Assembly (NCBI GenBank): GCA_000824825.2
Contig: LM655246.1
Coordinates: forward strand, 22,468-86,467
Length of the DNA stretch: 64,000 nt
From: Mesorhizobium sp. ORS 3324
GTDB lineage: Bacteria; Pseudomonadota; Alphaproteobacteria; Rhizobiales; Rhizobiaceae
Direction: 5' to 3'
In this document: positions 34,176 to 43,424 of the stretch, in pieces
Layout of the letters: each line of letters begins with the position of its first letter
Position numbering within the stretch: the first letter of the stretch is position 1
Translations under genes and position numbers: made by a program
Notes under the pieces: generated by a model
The model's input: only the letters and a program-made list of their open reading frames with translations
Told to the model about the DNA's origin: nothing
Databases searched by the model: none

Positions 34176-35312
34176 TCATTGTTCCAGGAGATGCCCTAAA
34201 GGCCTGAGCGGCCGTAGCCGATCGGAAACGATCTTCAGAATGGCCAGCAGCGGGAATGCCAACAGCGCTCCAGGCGCTCCCCACATCCAAAACCAGAATA
34301 TCAACGACAATACGACAAGCGCGGGATTTAAGGTGAAGCGGCGTGCCAGAAGGAAGGGAGTGAGCGTCTCGCCCTCGATAAGGTGGATCCCAAAGTAAAG
34401 CGCCGGGGCAAGTAATCCCCACCAGAGGCTATCGAAGGTGAGCAATCCGACCATCAGGAATATACCGACCCCGAGCAAGGGGCCCAAAAATGGAACGAAG
34501 TTGAGCAAGAAGGCCATCGTGCCCCACAGCAACACATCCTGAAGCCCGCACGCATACATCACTGCGGCAGTAGCCAGGCCCACCGCGGCATTCATAATGG
34601 TTATCGTCAGTAGATAGACCGATATGTCGCTTTCGATCTCCTGGAAAATTTCAACGGCCTGCCGCTTGTCGGCGAAGGTCGGGAGGATTTCGACAATTCG
34701 CCGCAGGAAGGTGTCTCCCGACAGCAGGAGAAAATAAAGAACAAGAACCGTCGTGATCAATCCGTCCAGAACGGCCTTTGTGCCCGCAAATAATGCTCCA
34801 GCAATACCGAGATCGCTGCGTACCGCCACGGTCTCACGCCCTTGCTGGGGTGCGTTTGCGATTTCTTCGGCGACTTCGAGGGCCCCCTGCAACTTGTGCA
34901 TGGGGCCGCTCAGCACCATCAAATGTTCTTCCAGCCTGGGTACGCCTTGCGGCAGCTTTTGAGCCCATGTCGCTGCGGGCGCGGACAAGGCGGCCACCAG
35001 GCCGACCAGGATCCCGACTACCAGGACGATCGGTAAAATCGCTCCCAAAGCCCTCGGCACAAAGAAGCGTTGCAAAAGGCTGACAATGGGCTGCAGGAGC
35101 AACTTTAGGAAGACGGCGAGCACGAGCGGAAGCACGATAGCGCTCGCTGCGAAGGAGGCGCCAAGTATTGCCAGGACGAAGAGACCGCCTGTGAAGAACG
35201 TCACCAAGCGCAATCGTGTCGCCAGCCAACTCTTGCCTGTTTGCAGGATGGGCTCAGCCGTATCCACAGGGGCCGGCGATGATCGTTCGAGTTCGGAGGG
35301 TCCATTCGGCAT
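34176..35312 (-). CDS. AI-2E family transporter (TqsA/PerM-like permease)
   Basis: 378 aa membrane protein, about eight helices. It shows the family's central soluble stretch and the conserved C-terminal block FVPFLGPLLGVGIFLMVGL ... IEGETLTPFLLARRFTLNPA. Members export autoinducer-2 or other solutes or act as ion antiporters; which applies here is unknown. Start 35312 (MPNGPSELERSS). Confidence 0.87.
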   Translation of the reverse strand: MPNGPSELERSSPAPVDTAEPILQTGKSWLATRLRLVTFFTGGLFVLAILGASFAASAIVLPLVLAVFLKLLLQPIVSLLQRFFVPRALGAILPIVLVVGILVGLVAALSAPAATWAQKLPQGVPRLEEHLMVLSGPMHKLQGALEVAEEIANAPQQGRETVAVRSDLGIAGALFAGTKAVLDGLITTVLVLYFLLLSGDTFLRRIVEILPTFADKRQAVEIFQEIESDISVYLLTITIMNAAVGLATAAVMYACGLQDVLLWGTMAFLLNFVPFLGPLLGVGIFLMVGLLTFDSLWWGLLAPALYFGIHLIEGETLTPFLLARRFTLNPALVVLSLIFWFWMWGAPGALLAFPLLAILKIVSDRLRPLRPLGHLLEQ

Positions 35313-35757
35313 TGAAGTTATGGCCTAAATTCCCGGTATGACGCCCTCCTCCATGTCCTGTTGCTGGTCGTGGGTGGGTTCGGCCTTCGATCGCTCCTGT
35401 CCGGTTCGTCGATTGCCGGACCAAAAGCCCGCCGAAGGGTTGGTCCGACGGAGCTTTTGCCGAGAAGGAGAAATTGCTACAGGGGCAACGATGCCACCGC
35501 ATAATGAACCGGGAAGCGGCACCGATGTTCCCTTCGTCGGGTAAGTTGGCTTGGGCACCAACCCCGTGAATTGATTTTGGAACGCCCCCCGTGGCGACGC
35601 GCAAAATTGACAAGAAAGGCCATCAACGCACATCGCTTGCGGTCGCTGGACTTGCTTGAGACGGACGACTAGTGGCAAGCAATCACAGCGCGAAAACGCC
35701 ATTTGGCTGCCTTGGCGCACCGCCGGAAAAATCGATCGCCGCGAGCGGCATGCTCAC
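35313..35757. other. Intergenic stretch with an EcfG promoter
   Basis: About 445 bases between two minus-strand genes. No frame with a ribosome site or known motif is seen. The promoter at 35507-35531 points at the AI-2E gene, leaving a leader near 190 bases. Confidence 0.5.
35507..35531 (-). promoter_or_regulatory. EcfG-type promoter upstream of the AI-2E permease
   Basis: Minus-strand exact GGAAC-N17-GTT, 195 bases from the start at 35312. Confidence 0.6.
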
Positions 35758-36003
35758 TCATTTGTCGGCCGCTTGATCATCCGATCCGATCTCGCTCTCC
35801 TCAAAGATGTGTTCGTGGATGATGCCTAGGATTTGCCGCCTCACCGTTTCGCGCGCCTCCGGCTGGATGAATGGCATGAGGAGATCGACCCTCTCTTTGA
35901 CCCGCCGTGGCAGATCAGCGCTCGGGTCGGTCATGCGGCTCCCATGGTCATAGATGCTTTCGGTAAGCTTCTTATCCAGATCCGAGAAATTGCCCATGGT
36001 CAT
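35758..36003 (-). CDS. Small conserved helical protein
   Basis: 81 aa, acidic and helical, containing FSDLDKKLTESIYDHGSRM and PRRVKERVDLLMPFIQPEAR. GCGGAGT precedes ATG 36003; a second ATG two codons in is possible. No family recognised and no EcfG motif seen. Confidence 0.65.
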   Translation of the reverse strand: MTMGNFSDLDKKLTESIYDHGSRMTDPSADLPRRVKERVDLLMPFIQPEARETVRRQILGIIHEHIFEESEIGSDDQAADK

Positions 36004-36174
36004 ACTCCGCACTAACGCCGGAACGGCAAGGTCCTGAAAACGGTTTGTCCTGCAGCGGCCGTTGCCGATTGACTTCTTTGGACAGAACATCCGCGCCCGA
36101 TCCAGGCGGCACACAGATGGCCCTGAGGTCGCGCAACGTCATGCAATGGGCAGTGACGCGGGCGCGAGTTCAGG

Positions 36175-36444
36175 TCACTTGCGGCCGCGCTCGACAAATT
36201 TGTTGAAGCGACTCTTTCCGCCGCTCCCGGCTTCATCCTGGTGGAGGAAGGCGAGGTCGTTCTCCTCGAATATCCGGAAGAACTCGTCCCACTCGATCGG
36301 TTCGAGTGTCTCCTCCGGATCGCCGAAGTCGACGCGCAGGATGCCGCCTGGGCTTCCCGTACGAACCACCGCGGGATGGCCGTCCCTTTCTTCTACCCAT
36401 TTGCGGATTTCGTCGTGATTGGTGGTCGTCTTTGCCTCGGACAT
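36175..36444 (-). CDS. Small conserved acidic protein, paralogue of 25359-25622
   Basis: 89 aa. Shares IRKWVEERDGHPAVVR, RVDFGDPEETLEPIEWDEFF and ENDLAFLHQD...SRFNKF with its paralogue. Start 36444 (MSEAKTTTNHDE); the longer frame to 36711 crosses the promoter and the next gene's start. Divergent from the glycan cluster; the two share an intergenic region with two opposed EcfG promoters. Confidence 0.8.
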   Translation of the reverse strand: MSEAKTTTNHDEIRKWVEERDGHPAVVRTGSPGGILRVDFGDPEETLEPIEWDEFFRIFEENDLAFLHQDEAGSGGKSRFNKFVERGRK

Positions 36445-36480
36445 TGCTTTGCCTTTCTGCCGCGGGATCGATGCGGTCTT

Positions 36481-36505
36481 AACACCGAGCAGAGCCCAAT
36501 GTTCC
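36481..36505 (-). promoter_or_regulatory. EcfG-type promoter for the 89-aa protein
   Basis: Minus-strand exact GGAAC-N17-GTT, 37 bases before 36444. Confidence 0.72.
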
Positions 36506-36587
36506 AGGTGTAGGGATTCCAGTCTTAGGGCGACCCGGCCGGTTGTTGTCACGTGCTGCACGGCAAGGAGGAACTTTGTTGAAGCAG

Positions 36588-36612
36588 GGAACAAACCTTT
36601 TGTCCCGCAGTT
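36588..36612 (+). promoter_or_regulatory. EcfG-type promoter for the first half of the glycan cluster
   Basis: Exact GGAAC-N17-GTT, 34 bases before the GTG at 36647. The eight genes that follow overlap or lie within 24 bases of each other, so this one promoter could drive all of them. Confidence 0.75.
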
Positions 36613-36646
36613 CGGAAGCCCAATGCTAAATCGGCAAGGAGCTCTC

Positions 36647-37753
36647 GTGAAACGTGTACTGGTTACGGGAGGCTGCGGTTTCATCGGCCGGCACGTCGCC
36701 CACGAACTCACCGAACATGGCTACGAAGTCCGTGTCCTGGACGCGCTCCTGGAGCAAGTTCACGGTCGCGTATCGGTCAGCATCCCGGCTGGCACCGAGC
36801 TGATAAGGGCTGATGTGCGCGATCGAGACGCGGTCGCAAAGGCCGTATCGGACGTCGACGCCGTCATCCACCTTGCCGCTGAGGTCGGCGTCGGCCAATC
36901 CATGTACGAGATCGCCCGCTATGTCGGCACCAACGATCTCGGCACCGCAACCCTACTCGAGGCATTGATCAAGAAACCAGTCGAGCGGATTGTCGTCGCA
37001 TCGTCGATGAGCATCTACGGCGAAGGCCTCTACGAGACACCGGATGGGCGGCGTGTTGACGATGCCCGTCGCAAGCCAGGCGACATCAGGAACGGCCAAT
37101 GGAACCTTTTGTCGGCAGCGGGCGAAACGCTGTCGCCGATTGCGACCGACGAGGAAAAACGTCCTGACCTCGCCTCGATATACGCGCTGACCAAATTTAT
37201 GCAGGAGCGCGCGGTGCTGATCTTTGGCCAGACCTACGGTGTGAGCGCGGTGGCATTGCGCTTGTTCAACGTCTTCGGCGCCGGTCAAGCGCTGGCAAAT
37301 CCTTATACGGGCGTGCTCGCCAATTTCGCCGCGCGGCTCGCCAACGGCAAGCGGCCAATGATCTTCGAGGATGGCCAGCAAAAGCGCGACTTCGTCCATG
37401 TGCGCGATGTCGCCCGCGCTTTCCGACTGGCACTGGAGCAGCGCCTCGCTGCCGGCCAGGCAATCAATATCGGCAGCGGAGGATCCTACACCATCAGCGA
37501 CGTTGCCCGCCTGCTTGCCGAAGCGATGGGCATTGCAAAGCTGCCACCAGAGATCCTGGGCAAGGCGCGCTCGGGCGACATCCGCAACTGCTTCGCCGAT
37601 ATCGGCAAGGCGCGCGAGTTGCTCGGTTTCGAACCGCGCCACAGGCTGGAGAACTCGCTCGCCGAATTCGTGGCCTGGGTTCGCAATAATGTCGCCGTCG
37701 ACCGCGGCACCGATATGAAGCGCGAACTTGAAGAACGAGGGCTGGTGTCATGA
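36647..37753 (+). CDS. NAD-dependent sugar epimerase/dehydratase (extended SDR), cluster gene 1
   Basis: 368 aa extended short-chain dehydrogenase. NAD-binding VTGGCGFIGRHVAHEL is at the N-terminus, SSMSIYGEG and the catalytic YALTKF (YxxxK) in the middle. It resembles UDP-glucose 4-epimerase and dTDP-glucose dehydratase-like enzymes; the exact sugar nucleotide is unknown. Start is GTG 36647 with a perfect AAGGAG seven bases upstream. ATGA overlap with the next gene. Confidence 0.85.
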   Translation: MKRVLVTGGCGFIGRHVAHELTEHGYEVRVLDALLEQVHGRVSVSIPAGTELIRADVRDRDAVAKAVSDVDAVIHLAAEVGVGQSMYEIARYVGTNDLGTATLLEALIKKPVERIVVASSMSIYGEGLYETPDGRRVDDARRKPGDIRNGQWNLLSAAGETLSPIATDEEKRPDLASIYALTKFMQERAVLIFGQTYGVSAVALRLFNVFGAGQALANPYTGVLANFAARLANGKRPMIFEDGQQKRDFVHVRDVARAFRLALEQRLAAGQAINIGSGGSYTISDVARLLAEAMGIAKLPPEILGKARSGDIRNCFADIGKARELLGFEPRHRLENSLAEFVAWVRNNVAVDRGTDMKRELEERGLVS

Positions 37754-38823
37754 GTGGGCCGCGCGGCAAGCTTCGCAAGGCGCCGGTGGCCGTCATCGGC
37801 GGCAGCGGCTTCATCGGTTCAAACCTGACAGATAGCCTGCTATCGGATGGCGAGCCGGTGCTGGTTATCGACAATCTCAGCCGCCCCGGCGTCGAACAGA
37901 ACCTCGAATGGCTGGCGCGCAAACATGGCTTCCATCTCAGCGTCGAAACCGTCGACATACGCGACCGAAGCAGCCTGACTGCGGCGCTCGCGCCGGCCAA
38001 GGCGATCTTCCATTTGGCCGCCCAGACCGCTGTAACCACGAGCCTAGTCGATCCCACAGCAGATCTCGACATCAATCTGAAAGGCACCTTCAACGTGCTC
38101 GAAGCCGCCCGACAGCTTGGTGTGCCGGTGATCTTCGCCAGCACGAACAAGGTCTATGGCAGCCTGCCTCAGATCGCGGTGCGGGAAGCGGACGATCACT
38201 ACATTCCTTGCGAGGAAGGCATCCGCGCCAATGGCGTGGCTGAGATGATCGGGCTCGACTTCTGCACGCCCTATGGCTGCTCCAAGGGCGCGGCCGACCA
38301 ATATGTACTGGATTATGCCAAGTCCTTCGGTCTGCCGACGGCGGTGCTGCGCATGAGCTGCATCTACGGCCCGCGCCAGTTCGGCACCGAGGACCAGGGC
38401 TGGGTCGCGCATTTCCTGATCAGCGTGCTCAGCGGCCGGCCCATAACAATTTACGGTGACGGCAAGCAGGTGCGCGACATCTTGCATGTGTCCGATGCTG
38501 TTGCCGCTTATCGCGGCGTTCTCTCCAAGGTCGAAGACGTGAAGGGCCAGGCGTTCAACCTTGGTGGCGGACCGCGTAACGCTGTCAGCTTGCGCTCACT
38601 GCTGTCGGAGATCGCCGCCATGACCGGCCGCGACATCGTGTTGCGCCACGATCAGCAACGCACCGGCGACCAGCCCTTCTTCGTCGCCGACACCCGCAAG
38701 CTCGAGGCCGCGCTTGGCTGGCGGGCGCAAGTCCCTTGGCGAGAAGGTGTGTGCGATCTCGCCAACTGGCTGTTGCGGCACCGGCTCCATCTGCCTGCTG
38801 AAGCCGCGAGGTACGTTGCATGA
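37750..38823 (+). CDS. NAD-dependent epimerase, CDP-tyvelose/paratose 2-epimerase-like, cluster gene 2
   Basis: 357 aa extended SDR. It has VIGGSGFIGSNLTDSLL, the STNKVYG signature typical of the CDP-paratose 2-epimerase branch, and catalytic YGCSKGAADQY. It likely inverts C2 or C4 of a nucleotide sugar. Overlaps genes on both sides by 4 bases. Confidence 0.85.
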   Translation: MSGPRGKLRKAPVAVIGGSGFIGSNLTDSLLSDGEPVLVIDNLSRPGVEQNLEWLARKHGFHLSVETVDIRDRSSLTAALAPAKAIFHLAAQTAVTTSLVDPTADLDINLKGTFNVLEAARQLGVPVIFASTNKVYGSLPQIAVREADDHYIPCEEGIRANGVAEMIGLDFCTPYGCSKGAADQYVLDYAKSFGLPTAVLRMSCIYGPRQFGTEDQGWVAHFLISVLSGRPITIYGDGKQVRDILHVSDAVAAYRGVLSKVEDVKGQAFNLGGGPRNAVSLRSLLSEIAAMTGRDIVLRHDQQRTGDQPFFVADTRKLEAALGWRAQVPWREGVCDLANWLLRHRLHLPAEAARYVA

Positions 38824-40112
38824 AAGTGGCATTGGTCAATCCGCACTGGACATACGAGCACAGCATCTATTTCGGCTGCCAACAGCCGCATCTGCCGCTT
38901 GAGCTTGGCTACTGCAAAGCCCTGCTGGAGGCCAACGGACATGCCGTACTGATGCTGGACGGGCAGTTGCAGGATCTCGACAACGCAGCGCTTGCCGAGC
39001 ACGTGGCAGCGTTCGGGCCGGACATGACGGTGGTGACGACCGCGCCGACCTACCTCTTTTGGCGCTGCGCGCCACCTGAGTTGCGGGTGCCGGCAGAATT
39101 CTTGAAACATCTGGACCGGCGCGGCGGCCGCACCGTGGCAGTCGGGCCGCATGCTTCGGCGACGCCGGCTCCTACTTTGCGCAAGCTTGGGGTCGATCTC
39201 GTCGTGCGCGGTGAATGCGAAGAGGTGGTGGCCGAGCTTGCCGGGCGAAATGACTGGAGCGTGGTCCCGCACACGGCCCGGATCGAAAGCGAAATGCTGG
39301 CTTGCAATGGTGGCGTGAGCGTCAGCCGCTTCCTCGACCACCCGGCGCTTTGTTGGCCCTACGACTGGATTGCCGCACACTCCCACCACCATCATCGCTT
39401 CGACACGAACCAGAAGGGTGCCGGCGCCGAAGTTGAGGCGTCCCGAGGCTGTCCCTACAATTGCAGCTTCTGCGCAAAGATCGACTTTCGCGACGCGTAT
39501 CGGCGCAGGAATCACGACGCCATCGTTGCCGAAATCGATGGTCTGATCGCTCAGGGGGTCGGCTACATCTATTTCATTGATGAGATCTTCCTGCCCCAAA
39601 AAGCCCTGCTCGATGCCTTGATGGAGCGCGACATCCAATTCGGCGTCCAGACACGTATCGATCTGTGGAAACCGGGGCTGTTGGAACTGTTGGGCGCGGC
39701 AGGATGCGTCTCGATCGAAGCCGGCCTTGAAAGCCTGACCGTCGAGGGTCGTGAAATGCTGGCCAAGCGTTGCCGGCTGGGTACTGAAGAGCTGGCTGCG
39801 CTGCTCGTCGATGCCCGCCGCCATGTCCCTTTCGTGCAAGCCAATCTGATCGGCGTGATCCAAGATGATCCGGCGCTGGTTGAGTATTGGCGCAAGCACC
39901 TCATCGACAACGGGGTCTGGGCCAACGAGCCGGTACCGCTTTATCCCTATCCAAGTTCGCCCAGCTATCGAGAGCTTTGGGGCGAGCCCGACGATTTCGC
40001 CTGGGAGCGCGCGCATGAGCATTACCTCGCTTCGTTCCGGGCATTCAGCGACATCCAGGACCAGCATCCGCGCCCCTTGGCCGAATTGGAGTCCTTATGC
40101 TGCAATCATTGA
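38820..40112 (+). CDS. B12-binding-type radical SAM protein, cluster gene 3
   Basis: 430 aa. An N-terminal Rossmann-like B12-binding-type domain is followed by a radical SAM core with the CxxxCxxC cluster motif CPYNCSFC near residue 210, then IYFIDEIFLP and VSIEAGLES, typical core segments. The canonical DxHxxG cobalamin loop is not evident, so B12 binding is uncertain. From memory it resembles NCBI family TIGR04295, noted in multi-gene proteobacterial clusters of this type. It may methylate or rearrange the sugar or inositol product. Confidence 0.85.
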   Translation: MKVALVNPHWTYEHSIYFGCQQPHLPLELGYCKALLEANGHAVLMLDGQLQDLDNAALAEHVAAFGPDMTVVTTAPTYLFWRCAPPELRVPAEFLKHLDRRGGRTVAVGPHASATPAPTLRKLGVDLVVRGECEEVVAELAGRNDWSVVPHTARIESEMLACNGGVSVSRFLDHPALCWPYDWIAAHSHHHHRFDTNQKGAGAEVEASRGCPYNCSFCAKIDFRDAYRRRNHDAIVAEIDGLIAQGVGYIYFIDEIFLPQKALLDALMERDIQFGVQTRIDLWKPGLLELLGAAGCVSIEAGLESLTVEGREMLAKRCRLGTEELAALLVDARRHVPFVQANLIGVIQDDPALVEYWRKHLIDNGVWANEPVPLYPYPSSPSYRELWGEPDDFAWERAHEHYLASFRAFSDIQDQHPRPLAELESLCCNH

Positions 40113-41200
40113 TCCATCGCCCGCGGCGCATAGTGATGACGACCGACGCCGTCGGCGGCGTCTGGCGCTATTCGCTCGACCTGGCGCGCGCGCTCGTCGC
40201 TCAAGGCGACAGCGTCGTTCTTGCCGGGCTCGGGCCTCGGCCTACGCACGAGCAGGCGCGAGAGGCGCAATCCTTCGCAACGCTCGCCTGGCTAAAAACC
40301 CCTCCGGACTGGATGACACGCAACGAGAATGATCTCGACGACTTGCCTGGCGAACTTCGCAGCCTTGCGCGGGCCCATGGCGCAGACCTCGTCCACCTCA
40401 ACGCACCGGCCCAGGCGGCCAAGCTCGACCTGCCCTGTCCTATTGTCGCGGTCTCGCATTCCTGCGTCGTCACATGGCTGCGCGCGGTGCGCGGTCGGGA
40501 CGCGGCAGCGGACGGCTGGGGCTGGCACAAAGACCGCAACAGGGCCGGTTTCGATCGCGCAGACATCGTGGTGGCACCCAGCAGGAGCCACGCCGACATG
40601 CTCGAGGCCTGCTATGGGCCGGTGGCGCGGTTGAGCGTCGTCCATAACGGAGCCCTCCCCGGCCCGATCGCCTCCCAGCGTGAGCATTTCGTCTTCGCGG
40701 CCGCCCGCTGGTGGGACGAAGGAAAAAACGCGGGGGTGCTTGATGCCGCGGCTGCGATTGCCAAGTGGCCGATCCATGTCGCCGGCCCGCTCAAGGGTCC
40801 GGACGGGCAAAGTGGATATTTTGATCATTGCGTTTGGCTTGGCGCGATCGGCCATGCAGAGGTGCGCCGGCTGATGGCACGTGCCGGTATTTTCGTATCG
40901 ACATCAATCTATGAACCGTTCGGGCTTGCCGCATTGGAGGCCGCGCTCTCGGCCACGCCACTGGTGCTGGCTGACATTGCGACCTATCGCGAGGTCTGGG
41001 ACGGTGCGGGCATGTTCTTCGACAGGCGCGATCCACATGCGCTTGCCGGATGCATTGCCCAATTGTCCCGCGACGAAGGCTTGCGGCGCCAACTCGGCCG
41101 GCGCGCCGCTCGGCGCGCGCGCGAATTTTCGCTGGCGGCGCAGGTGGCGGCGATGTGCGCAATCTACGATCGGGCGGCGATGGCCGTTGGGGGATGCTGA
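40097..41200 (+). CDS. GT4-type glycosyltransferase, cluster gene 4
   Basis: 367 aa GT-B fold. The N-terminal half contains MTTDAVGGVWRYSLDLARAL; the C-terminal half has FVFAARWWDEGKN and the family's donor-binding STSIYEPFGLAALEAALSAT (EPFGLxxxEA). Retaining transferase using an NDP-sugar. Overlaps the radical SAM gene by 16 bases. Confidence 0.86.
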   Translation: MLQSLIHRPRRIVMTTDAVGGVWRYSLDLARALVAQGDSVVLAGLGPRPTHEQAREAQSFATLAWLKTPPDWMTRNENDLDDLPGELRSLARAHGADLVHLNAPAQAAKLDLPCPIVAVSHSCVVTWLRAVRGRDAAADGWGWHKDRNRAGFDRADIVVAPSRSHADMLEACYGPVARLSVVHNGALPGPIASQREHFVFAAARWWDEGKNAGVLDAAAAIAKWPIHVAGPLKGPDGQSGYFDHCVWLGAIGHAEVRRLMARAGIFVSTSIYEPFGLAALEAALSATPLVLADIATYREVWDGAGMFFDRRDPHALAGCIAQLSRDEGLRRQLGRRAARRAREFSLAAQVAAMCAIYDRAAMAVGGC

Positions 41201-41202
41201 CC

Positions 41203-42333
41203 ATGAATTTCGTGTTCTATACCCATTCCATCGTTTCGGACTGGAACCATGGCAATGCGCATTTCCAGCGCGGCATCATTCGCGAACTCATTGCGCGCGG
41301 AAATCACGCCCTCGCGCTCGAGCCCGCAGACGGATGGAGCCGTTCGAACCTTTTGAGCGAGCAAGGCCCCTTCGCTGTTGAACGCTTCCGCAAGGATTTC
41401 CCAGAACTAATTCCGGTGACCTATAATGCTTTTTTCGATCACGAAGCATGGATTGCCGACGCGGACGCGGTAATCGTCCACGAATGGACGGATCCAGATC
41501 TCGTCGCCCGGATCGGACGTGCCAAGCTCAACGGCGGCAAGTTCACGCTGCTGTTCCACGACACACATCATCGCGCCGTATCGGCCACGCATTCGATCGC
41601 GGCATTGAGCCTCCAACATTATGACGGGGTCCTGGTCTTCGGCGAGGCCTTGCGGGAGAGCTATCTTCGCGCCGGCTGGGGCAGACGGGCTTTCACCTGG
41701 CACGAGGCAGCGGATGAACGGCTTTTCAAGCCGTTTCCCGAGATCGATCGCGTGTCTGACCTGGTCTGGATCGGCAACTGGGGCGACGACGAACGCAGCG
41801 CCGAAATCCAGGAATTTCTCATCGAGCCAACACGCAACCTTGGCCTGTCTGGAAGCGTTCACGGCGTACGCTACCCTGCGCAGGCGCGCAAGGCACTGGC
41901 CGATGCAGGTCTTAGCTACGAAGGCTGGATCGCCAATGCCGACGTCCCGAAATCGTTCGCGCGGCACCGTGTCACCATGCACATTCCGCGACGCCCTTAC
42001 CGGGACCACCTGCCTGGCATTCCCACGATCCGCATGTTCGAGGCATTGGCCTGCGGCATTCCCCTTGTCTCGGCGCCATGGTCGGATGTCGAAGGGCTGT
42101 TCCGGCCCGGCAAGGATTTCCTCTTCGCCCGGGACGGGGCCGAGATGCAGCGACATCTGCGCGATGTGCTGCATGAGGCCGGGCTTGCAAGGGCTCTGGC
42201 AGCATCTGGGCTGGAAACCATTCTCGCACGGCATACATGCCGGCACCGCGTGAGCCAGTTGTTGGAAATACTCGCCGCATGCGGCAATCGCAATGCGCTG
42301 GAGGGCAAACCAGCAAGGGAGGCTGCCGCATGA
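41203..42333 (+). CDS. CgeB-like glycosyltransferase, cluster gene 5
   Basis: 376 aa. GT-B protein with FVFYTHSIVSDWNHGNAHFQ at the N-terminus and RMFEALACGIPLVSAPW near the C-terminus. This DxxRxFE(A)xACGxPL pattern marks the CgeB-type transferases. GGGGGA precedes the ATG at 41203; ATG 41194 would add three residues and overlap the previous stop. Acceptor unknown. Confidence 0.8.
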   Translation: MNFVFYTHSIVSDWNHGNAHFQRGIIRELIARGNHALALEPADGWSRSNLLSEQGPFAVERFRKDFPELIPVTYNAFFDHEAWIADADAVIVHEWTDPDLVARIGRAKLNGGKFTLLFHDTHHRAVSATHSIAALSLQHYDGVLVFGEALRESYLRAGWGRRAFTWHEAADERLFKPFPEIDRVSDLVWIGNWGDDERSAEIQEFLIEPTRNLGLSGSVHGVRYPAQARKALADAGLSYEGWIANADVPKSFARHRVTMHIPRRPYRDHLPGIPTIRMFEALACGIPLVSAPWSDVEGLFRPGKDFLFARDGAEMQRHLRDVLHEAGLARALAASGLETILARHTCRHRVSQLLEILAACGNRNALEGKPAREAAA

Positions 42334-43424
42334 AGATCGCCTTTTATGGCTCCAGCCTGCTGTCGTCCTACTGGAATGGGGCCGCCACCTATTACCGCGG
42401 CCTTTTGAAGGCGCTCTCCCGGCGCGGCTACGACATTGTCTTTTATGAGCCGGACGCCTTCGACCGGCAGAAGCACCGCGACATCGAAGTTCCCGATTGG
42501 TGCGACGTTGTCGTATATGAGGCGACACCGGATGCGCTGATGCAGGTTGCGTCCCGCGCCGTGCAGGCCGAAATCGTGGTCAAGGCAAGCGGCGTCGGCT
42601 TCGAAGACGAAGCCCTGCTGCGCGCCGTGCTAGACCATGCGCGCAGTGACGCGCTGACGGTGTTTTGGGACGTAGACGCTCCGGCAACGCTGAGCGAATT
42701 GCGAAACGATCCCGGCCATCCTCTCCACAAGGAGCTCAAAAGGATCGACCTTGTACTGACCTACGGCGGTGGCGATCCCGTCGTGCGGGACTATCGTGGG
42801 TTTGGCGCGGGCGAGTGCGTGCCGATCTACAACGCGCTTGATCCCGAAACGCATCACCCCGTCGCCGGAAGCCCACGTTTTGCCTGCGATCTCGCCTTTC
42901 TCGGCAATCGACTGCCCGACCGCGAGGCGCGCGTCGAAGCCTTCTTCCTCGAGCCAGCCCTTGCGCTAGCCAGCCATCGCTTCTTGCTTGGCGGATCCGG
43001 GTGGGGTGACAAGCAGTTACCGGCGAATGTCTCCTGGCTCGGCCATGTCGGCACGCGGGATCACAATGCCTTCAACGTCACGCCAAAGGCGGTGCTCAAC
43101 ATCAGCCGTGACAGCATGGCCAGCAACGGCTTTTCGCCGGCAACACGGGTCTTTGAGGCAGCCGGCGCTGGCGCTTGCCTCATCACCGACGCCTGGGCCG
43201 GCATCGAGATGTTCCTATCGCCCAGCGAGGAAATACTGGTCGCGCGCGATGGCGCCGATGTCGCCGACATCATGCGCGCGCTTACGCCGGGGCGCGCGAA
43301 GGCGATTGGCGCGGCGGCGCGGCGGCGTGTTGTCGCCGAACATACCTACGCCCTGAGGGCTGAGCTGGTTGACGCGATCTTCAAGTCGCATTTCGAGCGC
43401 CAGAGCGTGGAGGCTGCGCAATGA
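42330..43424 (+). CDS. CgeB-like glycosyltransferase, cluster gene 6
   Basis: 364 aa. MKIAFYGSSLLSSYWNGAAT opens a GT-B N-domain; LNISRDSMASNGFSPATRVF followed by EAAGAGACLITD matches the CgeB C-domain. Diverged from its three cluster paralogues. ATGA overlaps on both sides. Confidence 0.83.
   Translation: MKIAFYGSSLLSSYWNGAATYYRGLLKALSRRGYDIVFYEPDAFDRQKHRDIEVPDWCDVVVYEATPDALMQVASRAVQAEIVVKASGVGFEDEALLRAVLDHARSDALTVFWDVDAPATLSELRNDPGHPLHKELKRIDLVLTYGGGDPVVRDYRGFGAGECVPIYNALDPETHHPVAGSPRFACDLAFLGNRLPDREARVEAFFLEPALALASHRFLLGGSGWGDKQLPANVSWLGHVGTRDHNAFNVTPKAVLNISRDSMASNGFSPATRVFEAAGAGACLITDAWAGIEMFLSPSEEILVARDGADVADIMRALTPGRAKAIGAAARRRVVAEHTYALRAELVDAIFKSHFERQSVEAAQ

Noticed and set aside
38652..40067. 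A 471-codon minus-strand frame antisense to the radical SAM gene
   Set aside because: Same antisense effect; no ribosome site, and the plus strand has the CxxxCxxC motif and overlapping operon structure.
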